A program made the translations under genes and the position numbers. Below, piece after piece: positions 51,659 to 62,100 of a stretch of DNA of 64,000 nt; positions within the stretch are counted from its first letter, which is position 1; every line of letters starts with the position of its first letter. The notes under the pieces are model-generated. The model searched no databases and was not told the origin of the DNA. It was given only the letters and a program-made list of their open reading frames with translations. Source of the DNA: Roseiarcus sp963775575 (GTDB lineage Bacteria; Pseudomonadota; Alphaproteobacteria; Rhizobiales; Beijerinckiaceae). The DNA lies in contig CAVZJG010000002.1 of assembly GCA_963775575.1 (NCBI GenBank), forward strand, positions 186,001-250,000, in the 5' to 3' direction.

Positions 51659-52999
51659 ATGCGCTACCTCCCGCTCGACGCGACCGACCGCGCCCTGATG
51701 CTCGCCCGGGTCGGCGTCGCCGACATCGACGCGCTGTTCGCCGACATTCCCGCCGATAGGCGCCTGTTCGGACCGCTCGCCATGCCCGCAGGCGTGAGCG
51801 AAATCGAGGTCGAGCGTGCGCTGACGAGGATGGCGGCGCGCAACCGCACGGCGGGATCGGCGCCGTTCTTCCTCGGCGCCGGCGCCTATCGCCACCATAT
51901 CCCTGCGAGCGTCGATCACCTGATCCAACGATCGGAATTCCTGACCAGCTACACGCCCTATCAGCCGGAGATCGCCCAGGGGACTTTGCAGGTCTTGTTC
52001 GAATTCCAGACCCAGGTCGCCGCGCTGACCGGCATGGAGGTCGCCAACGCCTCGATGTATGACGGCTCGACCGCCTGCGCCGAGGCGATGCTGATGGCGC
52101 ATCGCGTGATGCGCCGCAACAAGGCGGTTCTCTCCGGCGGCCTCCATCCGCAATACGCCGACGTCGCCGCGACGCTCGCCAGGATGGCGGGCGACGCCGC
52201 CGTCCGCATGCCGCTCGACGTTCGCGCCTCGGAGGACATCGCCGCACAAATCGACGATGCGACGAGCTGCGTGATCGTACAGACGCCGGACTTCTTCGGC
52301 AATTTGCGCGACCTCGAGCCGATCGCCGCCGCCGCCCACGCTCACGGCGCGCTGCTCGTCGCCGTCTTCACCGAAGCGGTGTCGCTCGGCGCCGTGCGGT
52401 CGCCCGGCGAGATGGGCGCCGACATCGTCGTCGGCGAAGGCCAATCGCTCGGCAACGCCCTCAATTTCGGCGGCCCTTATCTCGGGCTATTCGCCACGCG
52501 CCTCAAGCACGTGCGGCAAATGCCCGGGCGCCTGGCGGGCGAAACCGTCGACGCCGACGGACGCCGCAGCTTCGTGTTGACCCTGTCGACCCGCGAACAG
52601 CACATTCGCCGAGAGAAAGCGACGAGCAACATCTGCACCAATTCGGGCCTTTGCGCGCTGGCGTTCTCGATCCATCTAACCTTGCTCGGCGAGGCCGGCC
52701 TGCGGCGCCTCGCCAGGCTCAATCACGCCCACGCCGTCGACCTCGCCGAGCGGCTTGGCGCGATCAAAGGAGTGAGCGTGCTCAATGAGGCGTTCTTCAA
52801 CGAATTCACCATCCGTACACCGCGCGAGGCCAAGAGCCTGATCGAGGATCTGGCGCGGCGCGGCGTGATCGGCGGCCTGCCGGCGTCGCGCCTTGCGCCG
52901 GACGCCGGGCTCGACGACCTGATCGTCGTCGCGGCGACCGAACTCGACAGCGCTGCCGATCGCGCGGCGTACGCGGCGGCGCTGGCGCAATGCCTGTGA
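51659..52999 (+). CDS. gcvPA: Glycine dehydrogenase (decarboxylating) subunit 1, P protein alpha
   Basis: 446 residues, the length of the N-terminal half subunit in organisms with a split P protein. Motifs: ADIDALFADIPADRRL, GAYRHHIPASVDHL, EFLTSYTPYQPEIAQGTLQ, NASMYDGSTACAEA and VVGEGQSLGNALNFGGPYLG. This subunit lacks the PLP-binding lysine, which is on subunit 2. The pair decarboxylates glycine and loads the aminomethyl group on H protein. It is read together with gcvH and gcvPB. Confidence 0.96.
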   Translation: MRYLPLDATDRALMLARVGVADIDALFADIPADRRLFGPLAMPAGVSEIEVERALTRMAARNRTAGSAPFFLGAGAYRHHIPASVDHLIQRSEFLTSYTPYQPEIAQGTLQVLFEFQTQVAALTGMEVANASMYDGSTACAEAMLMAHRVMRRNKAVLSGGLHPQYADVAATLARMAGDAAVRMPLDVRASEDIAAQIDDATSCVIVQTPDFFGNLRDLEPIAAAAHAHGALLVAVFTEAVSLGAVRSPGEMGADIVVGEGQSLGNALNFGGPYLGLFATRLKHVRQMPGRLAGETVDADGRRSFVLTLSTREQHIRREKATSNICTNSGLCALAFSIHLTLLGEAGLRRLARLNHAHAVDLAERLGAIKGVSVLNEAFFNEFTIRTPREAKSLIEDLARRGVIGGLPASRLAPDAGLDDLIVVAATELDSAADRAAYAAALAQCL

Positions 53000-53033
53000 A
53001 CCGCGCGGCCATCGCCGAATCATGGAGGGACCG

Positions 53034-54578
53034 ATGAACAACCAAGGGCGTCCCACCCGGTCAGCTTCGGCGAGCCCGACGCGCCGCGGCTCGTTCACCG
53101 GCAATCGCGCCCTCGACATGGAAGAGGCGCTGATCTTCGAAACCGGCAGGCTGGACGCGAGCGGCGTCGACATCGAAGAGCCGGCGCCCTTCGCCTCGCG
53201 GCTCGGCGGCCATGCCCGCGCCGGCGAAATCGGCCTCCCCGGCCTCAGCGAACCGGAGGCCGTGCGCCATTACGTGCGCCTGTCGCGCAATAATTATTCG
53301 ATCGACGCCGGGCTCTACCCGCTCGGCTCCTGCACGATGAAGCACAACCCGCGCCTCAACGAGAAACTGGCGCGGCTTCCTGGATTCAGCGATATTCATC
53401 CGCTTCAGCCGGTCTCGACGGCCCAGGGCGCGCTCGAACTGATCGACGCGCTCGCGCGCGCGCTGCTGACGACGACCGGCATGAGCGCCGCAGCGATGTC
53501 GCCCAAAGCCGGCGCGCACGGCGAACTGTGCGGCATGATGGCGATCAAGGCCGCCATCGCGGCGCGCGGCGAAGAAACGACGCGCCGTGTCGTGCTCGTG
53601 CCGGACTCCGCGCACGGCACCAATCCCGCCTCGGCGGCGCTCGTCGGCTTTTCCGTGCGCGCGGTTCCCGCCGATCCCGACGGCGTGGTGAACGCTGAAA
53701 CCGTGCGCGCGGCGCTCGGCCCCGACGTCGCCGCGATCATGCTCACCAACCCCAACACCTGCGGCCTGTTCGAGCGCGACATCGTCGCGATCGCCGACGC
53801 CCTGCATGAGGCCGGCGCCTACTTCTATTGCGACGGCGCGAATTTCAACGCCATCGTCGGCAAGACGCGACCCGGAGAACTCGGCGTCGACGTCATGCAC
53901 ATCAATCTGCACAAGACCTTCTCGACGCCGCACGGCGGCGGCGGCCCCGGCGCCGGCCCGGTGGTCTTCTCCGAGCGTCTCGCCCCCTTCGCGCCGGTTC
54001 CCCACGTCGTCAAGAACGGCGAAGCGTTCGAACTCGCCGAGCACGGCGCCGACGGCCGCGCGTTCGGCCGGATGAGCGCGTTCCATGGCCAAATGGGCAT
54101 GTTCGTGCGCGCCCTCGCGTTCATCCTGTCGCACGGCGCCGACGGGCTCAAGCAGGCCTCGGAGGACGCGGTCCTTGCCGCCAACTACGTGCGCGTCTCG
54201 CTTAAAGACCTGATGAGCGCGCCGTTCGGCGAGCGGGCCTGCATGCACGAGGCGCTGTTCGACGACCGCTGGCTCAAGGACGCCGGGCTGACGACGCTCG
54301 ATTTCGCCAAGGCGATGATCGACGAAGGCTATCACCCGATGACGGTGTATTTTCCGCTGGTGGTTCACGGAGCGATGCTGATCGAACCGACCGAGTCGGA
54401 GTCGAAGGCGAGCCTCGACCTCTTCATCATGACATTGCGGGATTTGGCGATGAGCGCGCTCGCCGGCGAACGCGAGCGCTTTGTCGACGCGCCCCGCGAG
54501 GCGCCGCGCCGCCGGCTCGACGAAACGCGCGCGGCGCGTCAGCCGGTTCTGCGATGGACGAAGCCCGCGCCGGCGTGA
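53034..54578 (+). CDS. gcvPB: Glycine dehydrogenase (decarboxylating) subunit 2, P protein beta
   Basis: 514 residues from the ATG at 53034, preceded by GGAGGGA; an ATG at 53022 lies upstream of that site and is not preferred. The PLP lysine is Lys294 in VMHINLHKTFSTPHGGGGPG. Other landmarks: SRNNYSIDAGLYPLGSCTMK, SPKAGAHGELCGMMA, DSAHGTNPASAA, MLTNPNTCGLFE and the C-terminal EGYHPMTVYFP. It completes the gcvT-H-PA-PB operon; the L protein (lipoamide dehydrogenase) is not encoded here. Confidence 0.96.
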   Translation: MNNQGRPTRSASASPTRRGSFTGNRALDMEEALIFETGRLDASGVDIEEPAPFASRLGGHARAGEIGLPGLSEPEAVRHYVRLSRNNYSIDAGLYPLGSCTMKHNPRLNEKLARLPGFSDIHPLQPVSTAQGALELIDALARALLTTTGMSAAAMSPKAGAHGELCGMMAIKAAIAARGEETTRRVVLVPDSAHGTNPASAALVGFSVRAVPADPDGVVNAETVRAALGPDVAAIMLTNPNTCGLFERDIVAIADALHEAGAYFYCDGANFNAIVGKTRPGELGVDVMHINLHKTFSTPHGGGGPGAGPVVFSERLAPFAPVPHVVKNGEAFELAEHGADGRAFGRMSAFHGQMGMFVRALAFILSHGADGLKQASEDAVLAANYVRVSLKDLMSAPFGERACMHEALFDDRWLKDAGLTTLDFAKAMIDEGYHPMTVYFPLVVHGAMLIEPTESESKASLDLFIMTLRDLAMSALAGERERFVDAPREAPRRRLDETRAARQPVLRWTKPAPA

Positions 54579-54685
54579 ACGGGACAAAGAATCGTCCCGC
54601 GCAGCGAGATTGCCGGCTTGGCGCCGCGCGCGCTTGACCGCATACTGTGACGATAGGGAATCCAACCGGCGGGAAAGGCCGCGCA

Positions 54686-55429
54686 ATGGTTCGGCAGGGG
54701 ACGGCTCGAACGGGGCTGGCGATCGTCGCCGGGCTGCTTCTTGTTGCGGCCCCCCTGTTTCTCGCGCCGGTTCGTGCGCAGCAAGCGCCGCCCGCCTCGC
54801 CGAGTCTGACGCCGACGCTCGCCTCGCCAATCGCCGCGCCTTCGCTGGCGACGCCCGCTCAGACGCCGTCGCCCTCGCCGAGTCCGACGCCGACTTCGCC
54901 TCCCGCGCCGACCCCGTCGCCTTCGGCGAGCGCGACGCCCGCCAACCCCGCGGGCGAGGGCGGCTCGATGGGAGAGATGCTGGAACTGACCCCCCGCCCG
55001 GCCGCCGCCATTGAGGGCAAGGCCAATCGCGACACGATCTACGACGCCATCATGGGCTCGATCGCTCAGATCCGCGCGGCGATCGACAAGGCGGGGCTCA
55101 AGGCCGCCGGCCGACCGATCGCGGTCTTCCTCGAAGCGGACGACAGCGGCTTCACCTATCGGGCGGCCATTCCGCTCGAATCGACGCCCGACGGCAAGAC
55201 TGCGCTTTCCGATACGGTCAAGCTCGGGCTGACGCCGCCCGGCAAGGCGATGCGTTTCGAACATCGCGGCGCCTACGACGACATCGACGCGACCTACGAG
55301 GCGATCACCGCCTATCTCGACGAAAAGGGCGTCGACGCGCAAGACATGTTCATTGAAGAATACCTCAACGACGTCAAAGCCGCCGACGACCCAAACCTGC
55401 AGGTCGACATTTTCGTCCTGCTGAAATGA
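54686..55429 (+). CDS. Exported GyrI-like small-molecule-binding domain protein
   Basis: 247 residues from the ATG at 54686. A signal peptide (LAIVAGLLLVAAPLFLAPVRA, cut near residue 31) is followed by a Pro/Ser/Thr-rich low-complexity linker of about 60 residues (with repeated TPSPSPTP units) and a C-terminal GyrI-like (AraC effector-binding) domain: EMLELTPRPAAAIEGKA, FTYRAAIPLEST, GKAMRFEHRGAYDDIDATYEAI and QVDIFVLLK. Such domains bind small amphipathic ligands; here it would act in the periplasm. The stop overlaps the next gene by four bases. Confidence 0.85.
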   Translation: MVRQGTARTGLAIVAGLLLVAAPLFLAPVRAQQAPPASPSLTPTLASPIAAPSLATPAQTPSPSPSPTPTSPPAPTPSPSASATPANPAGEGGSMGEMLELTPRPAAAIEGKANRDTIYDAIMGSIAQIRAAIDKAGLKAAGRPIAVFLEADDSGFTYRAAIPLESTPDGKTALSDTVKLGLTPPGKAMRFEHRGAYDDIDATYEAITAYLDEKGVDAQDMFIEEYLNDVKAADDPNLQVDIFVLLK

Positions 55430-56112
55430 GAGACGGCGCGGCGACGGTCGTCTTCGATCTCGACGGCACGCTGACAGATTCGGCGCCCGGTATCTTGCGA
55501 TCGACGCAGTATGCGCTCGAGCGGCTGAATGCGGCCGGCGGCGCCGCCGTTGCCGTTCCCGCCGCGACGGAGTTGCGCTGGATCGTCGGCCCGCCGCTGC
55601 AAGAAAGCTTCGCCAAGCTCGTCGGCGCCGATCGCGCCTCGACGTTGCTCAGCCTTTTTCGCGAGCGTTATTCGACCATCGGCCTGTTCGAGAATTCGCT
55701 CTACGACGGCGTCGTCGAGGCGCTCGATCGGCTGACGGCGCTCGATTACCGCCTGTTCGTCGCGACCTCGAAAGTTGAGCCGGACGCCCGCCAAATCCTC
55801 GATCATTTCGACCTGACCCGGTATTTCAAACAGATCTACGGCGCGGAAATGGACGGTCGGCGTTCCGCCAAGAGCGAATTGCTGACCTATCTCTTGGGCC
55901 GCGAGCGCATTAGCGAAACCCGACGGGTCGTCATGATCGGCGACCGCCGGTACGACGCGCTCGGCGCGCGCGCCGTCGGCATTCGAGCGATCGGCGCGCT
56001 GTGGGGCTATGGCGACGCCGAAGAGCTCGTCGCAGCCGGCGCCGATCCGCTGATCAAGGCGCCGCGGCAAATCCCTGAGGCGGTCGCCGCGGTCTTCTCG
56101 CAAGTCGGTTAG
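55426..56112 (+). CDS. HAD-superfamily phosphatase (phosphoglycolate phosphatase-like)
   Basis: 228 residues. The HAD nucleophile motif VVFDLDGTLTDS has Asp11 and Asp13; motif II is LFVATSK, the lysine is in GRRSAKSELL, and motif III is VVMIGDRRYDALGARAVGI. A helical cap (about residues 20-85, with VGPPLQESFAKLVGAD) places it in the Gph/PgmB-like subfamily. The usual GD-x3-D spacing is altered to GDRRYD, which still supplies the metal ligand. Substrate not determinable. Overlaps the stop of the upstream gene by four bases. Confidence 0.9.
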   Translation: MRDGAATVVFDLDGTLTDSAPGILRSTQYALERLNAAGGAAVAVPAATELRWIVGPPLQESFAKLVGADRASTLLSLFRERYSTIGLFENSLYDGVVEALDRLTALDYRLFVATSKVEPDARQILDHFDLTRYFKQIYGAEMDGRRSAKSELLTYLLGRERISETRRVVMIGDRRYDALGARAVGIRAIGALWGYGDAEELVAAGADPLIKAPRQIPEAVAAVFSQVG

Positions 56113-56122
56113 CGCCGTCGCG

Positions 56123-57103
56123 TCAAGTGTGCCCGACCACCGCCTTGGGATGGTAAGGCTCCTCGAGGCGCGCAATCGTCCTGGCGTCGAGCTTCAGCGA
56201 CAGCGCGGCGATCGCATCGTCGATATGGTGCGGCTTGGAGGCGCCGACGATCGGCGCGGTCACGGCGGGCTTGGAGAGAACCCAAGCGAGCGCGACGATC
56301 GCCGGCTTGACGCCGAATTTGTCGGCGGCCTCGCCGACCCGCCGCCGGATCGCTTCGTCCTGGCGCGACCCGAGGCCGAGCGCTTTGGAGTAGGCGTCGG
56401 TCCGCCCGCGTACGGTCGACGCGCCTTCGCCGAGGCCGGAGCCGGCGAGATAGCCGCGCGCCAGCGGCGACCAGGGAATGACTGCGATGCCCCGATCGGC
56501 GCAGAACGGCATCATCTCGCGCTCCTCCTCGCGGTAGACGAGGTTGTAGAAGTTCTGCATCGAGACGAACTCGGCGTCGAAACGCTGCCCCGCGACCGCA
56601 AGCATGCGCGCGAATTGCCAGGCCCACATCGACGACGCACCGACATAAAGCGCCTTGCCGGCGCGCACGACGTCGCTCAGCGCCTCGACGGTCTCTTCGA
56701 TCGGCGTGTGGGGATCGAAGCGATGAATTTGATAGAGGTCGACGTAGTCCATGCCGAGGCGTTTCAGCGAGGCGTCGATCCCCTCGAGGATGTGCTTGCG
56801 CGACAGACCGCCCGCGTTGGGGCCCGGGCCCATCGGGTTGAACACCTTGGTCGCAATCACCGCCTCGGCGCGCCGGGCGTATTCCTTGATCGCCCGGCCG
56901 AGGATTTCCTCGCTGGCGCCCAACGAGTACATGTCCGCCGTGTCGAAGAAGTTGATCCCCCGCTCCAGCGCCTGACGGATGAACGGCCGCGAGGCCTCCT
57001 CGTCGAGCACCCAGTCGCGCCATTTCGACGAGCCGTAGGTCATGCAGCCCAGGCAGAGGCGCGAGACCTTCATGCCGGTCTTGCCGAAGCGTACGAATTC
57101 CAT
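56123..57103 (-). CDS. Aldo/keto reductase
   Basis: 326 residues from the ATG at 57103 (MEFVRFGKTGMKVSRLCLG); a longer frame to 57136 is less likely. TIM-barrel NADPH-dependent reductase. Catalytic residues are in FFDTADMYSLGASEE (Asp, Tyr), AVIATKVFNP (Lys) and DLYQIHRFD (His). The cofactor region is IVGASKPHHIDDAIAAL. It belongs to the group often annotated as 1-deoxyxylulose-5-phosphate synthase YajO-like or general AKR; substrate unknown. It converges with the HAD gene (10-base gap). Confidence 0.93.
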   Translation of the reverse strand: MEFVRFGKTGMKVSRLCLGCMTYGSSKWRDWVLDEEASRPFIRQALERGINFFDTADMYSLGASEEILGRAIKEYARRAEAVIATKVFNPMGPGPNAGGLSRKHILEGIDASLKRLGMDYVDLYQIHRFDPHTPIEETVEALSDVVRAGKALYVGASSMWAWQFARMLAVAGQRFDAEFVSMQNFYNLVYREEEREMMPFCADRGIAVIPWSPLARGYLAGSGLGEGASTVRGRTDAYSKALGLGSRQDEAIRRRVGEAADKFGVKPAIVALAWVLSKPAVTAPIVGASKPHHIDDAIAALSLKLDARTIARLEEPYHPKAVVGHT

Positions 57104-57180
57104 GGCCGTCAGCCCCTCGGTTGGTTTGCGCCTCAAGGCTAGCGTAGGATCGCGCGCGAAGCAAAGATCGGCCCGCTTCG

Positions 57181-57761
57181 CTACAGGCTAGCCGCCGCGC
57201 GCGCGGCTTGATCGCACTGGCCCGAGAGCGCTCGCATCGTCACGGCGAGGTTCGAGATCGTCGCTTCGTGAAACCCGGTCGCGCGCACCGCCTTGACGAG
57301 CAACGCCTCGCGAATCTCCCTGTGCTTCAGGCACACCGCTTCGCCCGTCGGCGTGATCGCGACCGCCTTCCCCTTGCCGATGCGTTCGCGCTCGATGAGC
57401 TTGAGCCGCTCGAGATTCTTGAGCGCATAGGCGACCACGCGCGTGTCCTCAATGTTGAGGACGAGGCAAATGTCGACGAGCTTCTTTTTGCGGTCGCGAT
57501 GGCTGATGGTGTGCGGCACGAGGCCATCGAGCGGCGAGAGTTCTTGGACGCCCGCCGCAGCCATCGCTCTGATCATCCATCGGTGAAAGGCGTGGCTAAC
57601 GAGGATCAGAGCGAATTCGAATTCGGAGAGCGCGGGACTCGCCCTTCCACGAGGCAGCGCGACGACACGATAGGGCCGAGGCCGGGCTTGTCGCCGCTCG
57701 CCTGCGCCGTGGGCGCGCTCGCCGAAGCGGGCGCGCCGAAAGACGGGCTCTTGGAGCTCAT
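57181..57761 (-). CDS. MarR-type winged-helix regulator, with apparent one-base frameshift
   Basis: The intact-looking 131-residue frame (57576-57181) lacks the normal N-terminus. Upstream in that frame one reads ASPALSEFEFALILVSHAFH, conserved in this family, but without a start. A second frame starts at ATG 57761 with MSSKSPSFGAPASASAPTAQ and continues GLGPIVSSRCLVEG. Adding one G to the GGG run opposite 57642-57644 joins them as LVEGASPALSEFEF, giving a protein of about 190 residues. The winged helix is at LSPLDGLVPHTISHRDRKKK, DICLVLNIEDTRVVAYALKN and RERIGKGKAVAITPTGE. The restored start overlaps the MFS stop (ATGA), so the pair is translationally coupled. Confidence 0.75.
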
Positions 57762-59035
57762 TGCGCCGTCAGCTCGCGTCCCTTGGTTTCCGGCAGCAGG
57801 AGGGCCGCTATGATGACGAGCCCATAACCGATGGCGGCAAGAACGCCGATGGCGCCCCCGAGCTGCAGGGTCCCCGCGATCGCCCCGACCGCGACGGGAG
57901 AGAACGACGCAACGCCGCGGCCGAAGTTGTAAGCGAACCCCTGCGCCGAACCGCGGACTCGCGTCGGAAAGAGCTCGGTGAGGAACGGCCCCATGCCGGA
58001 GAAGATTCCCGAAGCGAAGAAGCCGAGCGGGAACCCGAGGACGAGCATCACCTCGTTGCTGACCGGGATCTGCGTGTAGGCGACCGCGGCGACGAGCGAT
58101 CCGACGGCGAACAAAATGAAGTTCGCGCGCCGGCCGATGCGATCGGCCAGATAGGCGGCAGTCAGATAGCCGATGAACGAGCCGACGATGAGGACGCCAA
58201 GATATCCCGCCGAGCTGAGGATCGTGATCTTGCGCTCGACGGCGAGGAACTTCGGCAGCCACGTTGCAATCGCGTAATAGCCGCACTGCGCGCCGGTGGT
58301 CAGGACGCACGCCAGCACGGTCGTCCGCAACATCGAGGGAGAAAAGATCTCGAGGAAATTCGAGCGGCGACCCGCGTTTGCCAGGTTCTGTTGGGTCTCT
58401 TTGAAGACCGACGGCTCCTCGACGAAGCGCCGGATGAAGAAGATCAGCAAGGCCGGCAGGATTCCGAGCATGAACAGCGTGCGCCAGGCCGCTTCGCCCG
58501 ACAAGCTGCCGAACAGCGCCGTAGACGCGATCACCGCGACCGCCCAGCCAATCGCCCAGGCGCCCTGCACTGCGCCGACCGCCTTACCGCGATGACGCGG
58601 CGCGATGACTTCGCCCATCAGCACGGCGCCGGCCGCCCATTCCCCGCCGAAGCCGAAGCCCATCAGCGCCCGAAAGGCGAAGAACTGCCCGAAATTCTGG
58701 GCAAAGCCGCACAGAAACGTGAATGCCGCGAACCACGCGACCGAGATCTGCAGCATGCGAACCCGTCCGATGCGGTCCGCCAGCAGACCCGCGATCCAGC
58801 CGCCGAACGCCGAAGTGAACAGCGTCGCGGTCGCGATCCACCCCGACTGCGTCGCATTAAGCGCAAGCGTCGTCGCAATCGCGGCGAGCGCCAATCCATA
58901 GATCTGGACGTCGAATCCATCGAGGCCCCAACCGAGGGCGCAGGCCCAAAACGTGCGCTTTCCCCCTGACGACGACTCCGCGTACCAGTCCGCCAGCCCT
59001 TCCCGCGGAGCCAAGCCTTCCTGAGTTTCCGACAT
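57758..59035 (-). CDS. MFS transporter, metabolite:H+ symporter type
   Basis: 425 residues from the ATG at 59035 (MSETQEGLAPREG), preceded by GGGGAGGGG; longer frames are not supported. Twelve membrane segments are visible. The MFS loop motif appears twice: GLLADRIGRVRMLQ between helices 2 and 3 and AYLADRIGRRANFI between helices 8 and 9. The start WACALGWGLDGFDVQIYGLAL, with Asp in helix 1, is typical of the aromatic-acid/sialic-acid symporter group. It faces the 5-oxoprolinase-like gene divergently, so import of a lactam or hydantoin-type compound is a reasonable guess only. Confidence 0.9.
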   Translation of the reverse strand: MSETQEGLAPREGLADWYAESSSGGKRTFWACALGWGLDGFDVQIYGLALAAIATTLALNATQSGWIATATLFTSAFGGWIAGLLADRIGRVRMLQISVAWFAAFTFLCGFAQNFGQFFAFRALMGFGFGGEWAAGAVLMGEVIAPRHRGKAVGAVQGAWAIGWAVAVIASTALFGSLSGEAAWRTLFMLGILPALLIFFIRRFVEEPSVFKETQQNLANAGRRSNFLEIFSPSMLRTTVLACVLTTGAQCGYYAIATWLPKFLAVERKITILSSAGYLGVLIVGSFIGYLTAAYLADRIGRRANFILFAVGSLVAAVAYTQIPVSNEVMLVLGFPLGFFASGIFSGMGPFLTELFPTRVRGSAQGFAYNFGRGVASFSPVAVGAIAGTLQLGGAIGVLAAIGYGLVIIAALLLPETKGRELTAQ

Positions 59036-59082
59036 CGAGTCCCCTCCCCCAGCTGAATCGCCGACCGAACAGGAACGATTTA

Positions 59083-59127
59083 TCGACATAACATCGACAA
59101 TTCTCGACACTAGGTTGACATTGTCAA
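59083..59127. promoter_or_regulatory. Helically phased TCGACA repeats plus TTGAC-ATT-GTCAA palindrome
   Basis: TCGACA occurs at 59083, 59094 and 59104, and a variant TTGACA at 59115, i.e. at steps of 11, 10 and 11 bases. The last overlaps the palindrome TTGACATTGTCAA (59115-59127). The cluster occupies the 97-base gap between the divergent MFS/regulator pair and the hydantoinase gene, so it is a candidate operator controlling both. Confidence 0.55.
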
Positions 59128-59132
59128 ATCCC

Positions 59133-62100
59133 ATGGCGGGAGGCTGTGGGCTGTGGAATAGAGGGCGAGCACTGCGAGGGCGGAACTTGACCGACGGGGC
59201 TAAAGCGAAAGCAGCGCGCAAGCGCTCGACGAAAACAGCCGACAGGGCGGGTTGGGATTTCTGGATCGACCGCGGCGGCACCTTCACCAACGTCATCGGC
59301 CGCGATCCGCGCGGGCGGCTTCACCCGCGAAAGCTGCTTTCGGAGAGTCCCGCCTACGCCGACGCCGCGGTGCAGGCGATCCGCGACCACTTGCGTCTTG
59401 CGCCTGGCGCGCCGATCCCCGAGGGCGCGATCGGCGTCGTCAAGATGGGCACCACCGTCGCCACCAACGCCCTGCTGGAGCGCCGTGGCGAACGCACGCT
59501 GCTGGTGACGACGAGAGGGTTTCGCGACGCGCTGGAGATTGGCTATCAGGCGCGGCCGAAAATCTTCGCCCGCAATATCGCCAAGCCGGAGCAGCTCTAT
59601 GCGAGCGTCGTCGAGATCGACGAGCGCGTGCTCGCCGACGGAACCGTCGAGGCTGCGCCCGACCTCGAGACCGTCCGCACCAAACTGGCGCGCGCCAAGG
59701 GCCAAGGTTTCGCGGCGGTCGCCATCGTCTTCATGCACGCCTATCGCTATTCCCAGCACGAGCGCGACGTCGCGAGAATCGCGCGCGCGCTCGGCTTCGC
59801 TCAGGTCTCGGTCAGCCACGAATGCTCGCCGCTGATCAAGCTGGTCGGGCGCGGCGACACCACCGTCGTCGACGCCTATCTGTCGCCGATCCTGACGCGC
59901 TACGTCGCGCGGGTCGCCGAGGCGCTCGACGCTGAGCGCACCGGCGCGCGCGCGATGTTCATGATGTCGTCGGGCGGTCTCACCGCCGCCGAACTGTTCG
60001 CCGGCATGGACGCGATCCTGTCCGGGCCGGCGGGCGGCGTCGTCGCGATGGCCGAGACCGGGCGCAGCGCGGGTTTTCGCGAGGTCATCGGCTTCGACAT
60101 GGGGGGAACCTCGACCGACGTCGCGCATTTCGACGGAGCCTACGAGCGCGCTTTTGAGACCGAGGTCGCGGGCGTGCGCATGCGCGCGCCGATGATGCGC
60201 ATCCACACCGTCGCGGCGGGCGGCGGATCGATCCTGCGTTTCGACGGCGCGCGCTTTCGCGTCGGCCCGGATTCGGCGGGCGCCGATCCCGGGCCGAAAT
60301 GCTATCGCCGCGGCGGCCCGCTCGCGGTCACCAACGCCAACGTCATGACGGGCAAGTTGATCCCCGACTATTTTCCCAGAATTTTCGGCCCTGCCCAGGA
60401 TCAACCGCTCGATGAGGAACGCGTGCGCGAGGCGTTCGATGCGCTGGCGCGCGAGGTCGGCGACGGGCGCAGCGCGGAGCAAGTCGCCGACGGCTTCATC
60501 GCCATCGCGGTCGCCAAGATGGCCGAGGCGATCAAGACCATCTCGGTCGCGCGCGGCTACGACGTGACGCGTTACGCGCTCAACTGCTTCGGCGGCGCCG
60601 GCGGCCAGCACGCCTGCGACGTCGCCGACGCGCTGGCGATCAAGACCGTGCTGATCCACCCGCTGTCGTCGCTGCTGTCGGCCTACGGCATGGGGCTCGC
60701 CGACATCAGCGCCCATCGCAGCCAGGGCGTCGAGGAACCCTTGAGCGAAGCGGCGCTGGCGCGGCTCGCTCCGCTGGTCGCCAGGCTCGGCGAGGCGGCG
60801 GCGAAGGAAGTCGCGTCGCAAGGCGTCGCGCGCTTGGGCGTCAAGCTGCGCCCACGCGCGCAATTGCGCTACGCCGGCTCGGACACCGCGCTCGAAGTCG
60901 AATGGCGCTCGCTTGGCGCGATGCGCCGCACGTTCGAGGCCGCGCACAAGGCCCGCTTCGGCTTCATCGACCGCGCCAAGGCGCTGGTCGTCGAGGCGGT
61001 CGATGTGGAGGCCGTCGGCGGCGCGGCGCGTTTCTCCGAGCGCGCCCGCCCCGTACGACCAGCCGCCGCGCCTTTGCCTGAGCGCGCCGTGCGGTTCTAC
61101 TCCAACGGCGCCCGGCGCGACGCCGCCGTATTCCTGCGCGAGAGGATTCCGCTCGGCGCGCACATTGCCGGCCCGGCGCTGATCATCGAGCCGCATCAGA
61201 CGATCGTCGTCGAAGCGGGCTGGCGCGCCGAAGTCACAGCCAAGAATCATGTCGTGCTGCGCCGGGTCGAGGCGGCGGCGCGCCGCGACGCGATCGGCGC
61301 CAAGGTCGATCCGGTGATGCTGGAGATCTTCAACAGTCTCTTCATGTCGATCGCCGAGCAGATGGGCGTGACGCTGCAGAACACCGCCTATTCGGTCAAC
61401 ATCAAGGAGCGGCTCGATTTCTCCTGCGCGGTGTTCGACGCCGAGGGGCGCCTCGTCGCCAACGCGCCGCACATGCCGGTGCATCTGGGCTCGATGGATC
61501 GCTCGGTCGAGACGATCATCCGCGCCAACGCCGGCCGCATCCGCGCCGGCGACGTCTTCGCGCTCAACGCGCCCTACAACGGCGGGACGCACCTGCCCGA
61601 CATCACCGTCTGCGCGCCGGTGTTCGACGATCACGGCAGGACGATCCTGTTCTGGACAGCGGCGCGCGGCCACCACGCCGACATCGGCGGGATCGCGCCG
61701 GGATCGATGAGCCCTCGCGCGACCGACATCCTGGAGGAAGGCGTCTATATCGACAATTTTCTCTTGGTCGAACGCGGTCGCTTTCGCGAGCGCGAGCTCT
61801 ATGAGTTGCTGGGAAAAGGCCCCTATCCCGCGCGCAATCCGCTGCAGAACGTCAACGACCTGAAAGCGCAGATCGCCGCCGCCGAGAAGGGCGCGCGAGA
61901 GCTGCGCCGCATGGTCGAGGCGTTCTCGCTTGAAACCGTGCAGGCCTACATGGGCCACGTCCAGGACAACGCCGCCGAAAGCGTGCGCCGCGTCATCGAC
62001 CGCCTGAAGGACAGCGAATTCGCTGTCGAGACCGACCAGGGCGCGGTCATCAAGGTGAAGATATCGGTCGATCGCGAGGCGCGCGAGGCGACGGTCGATT

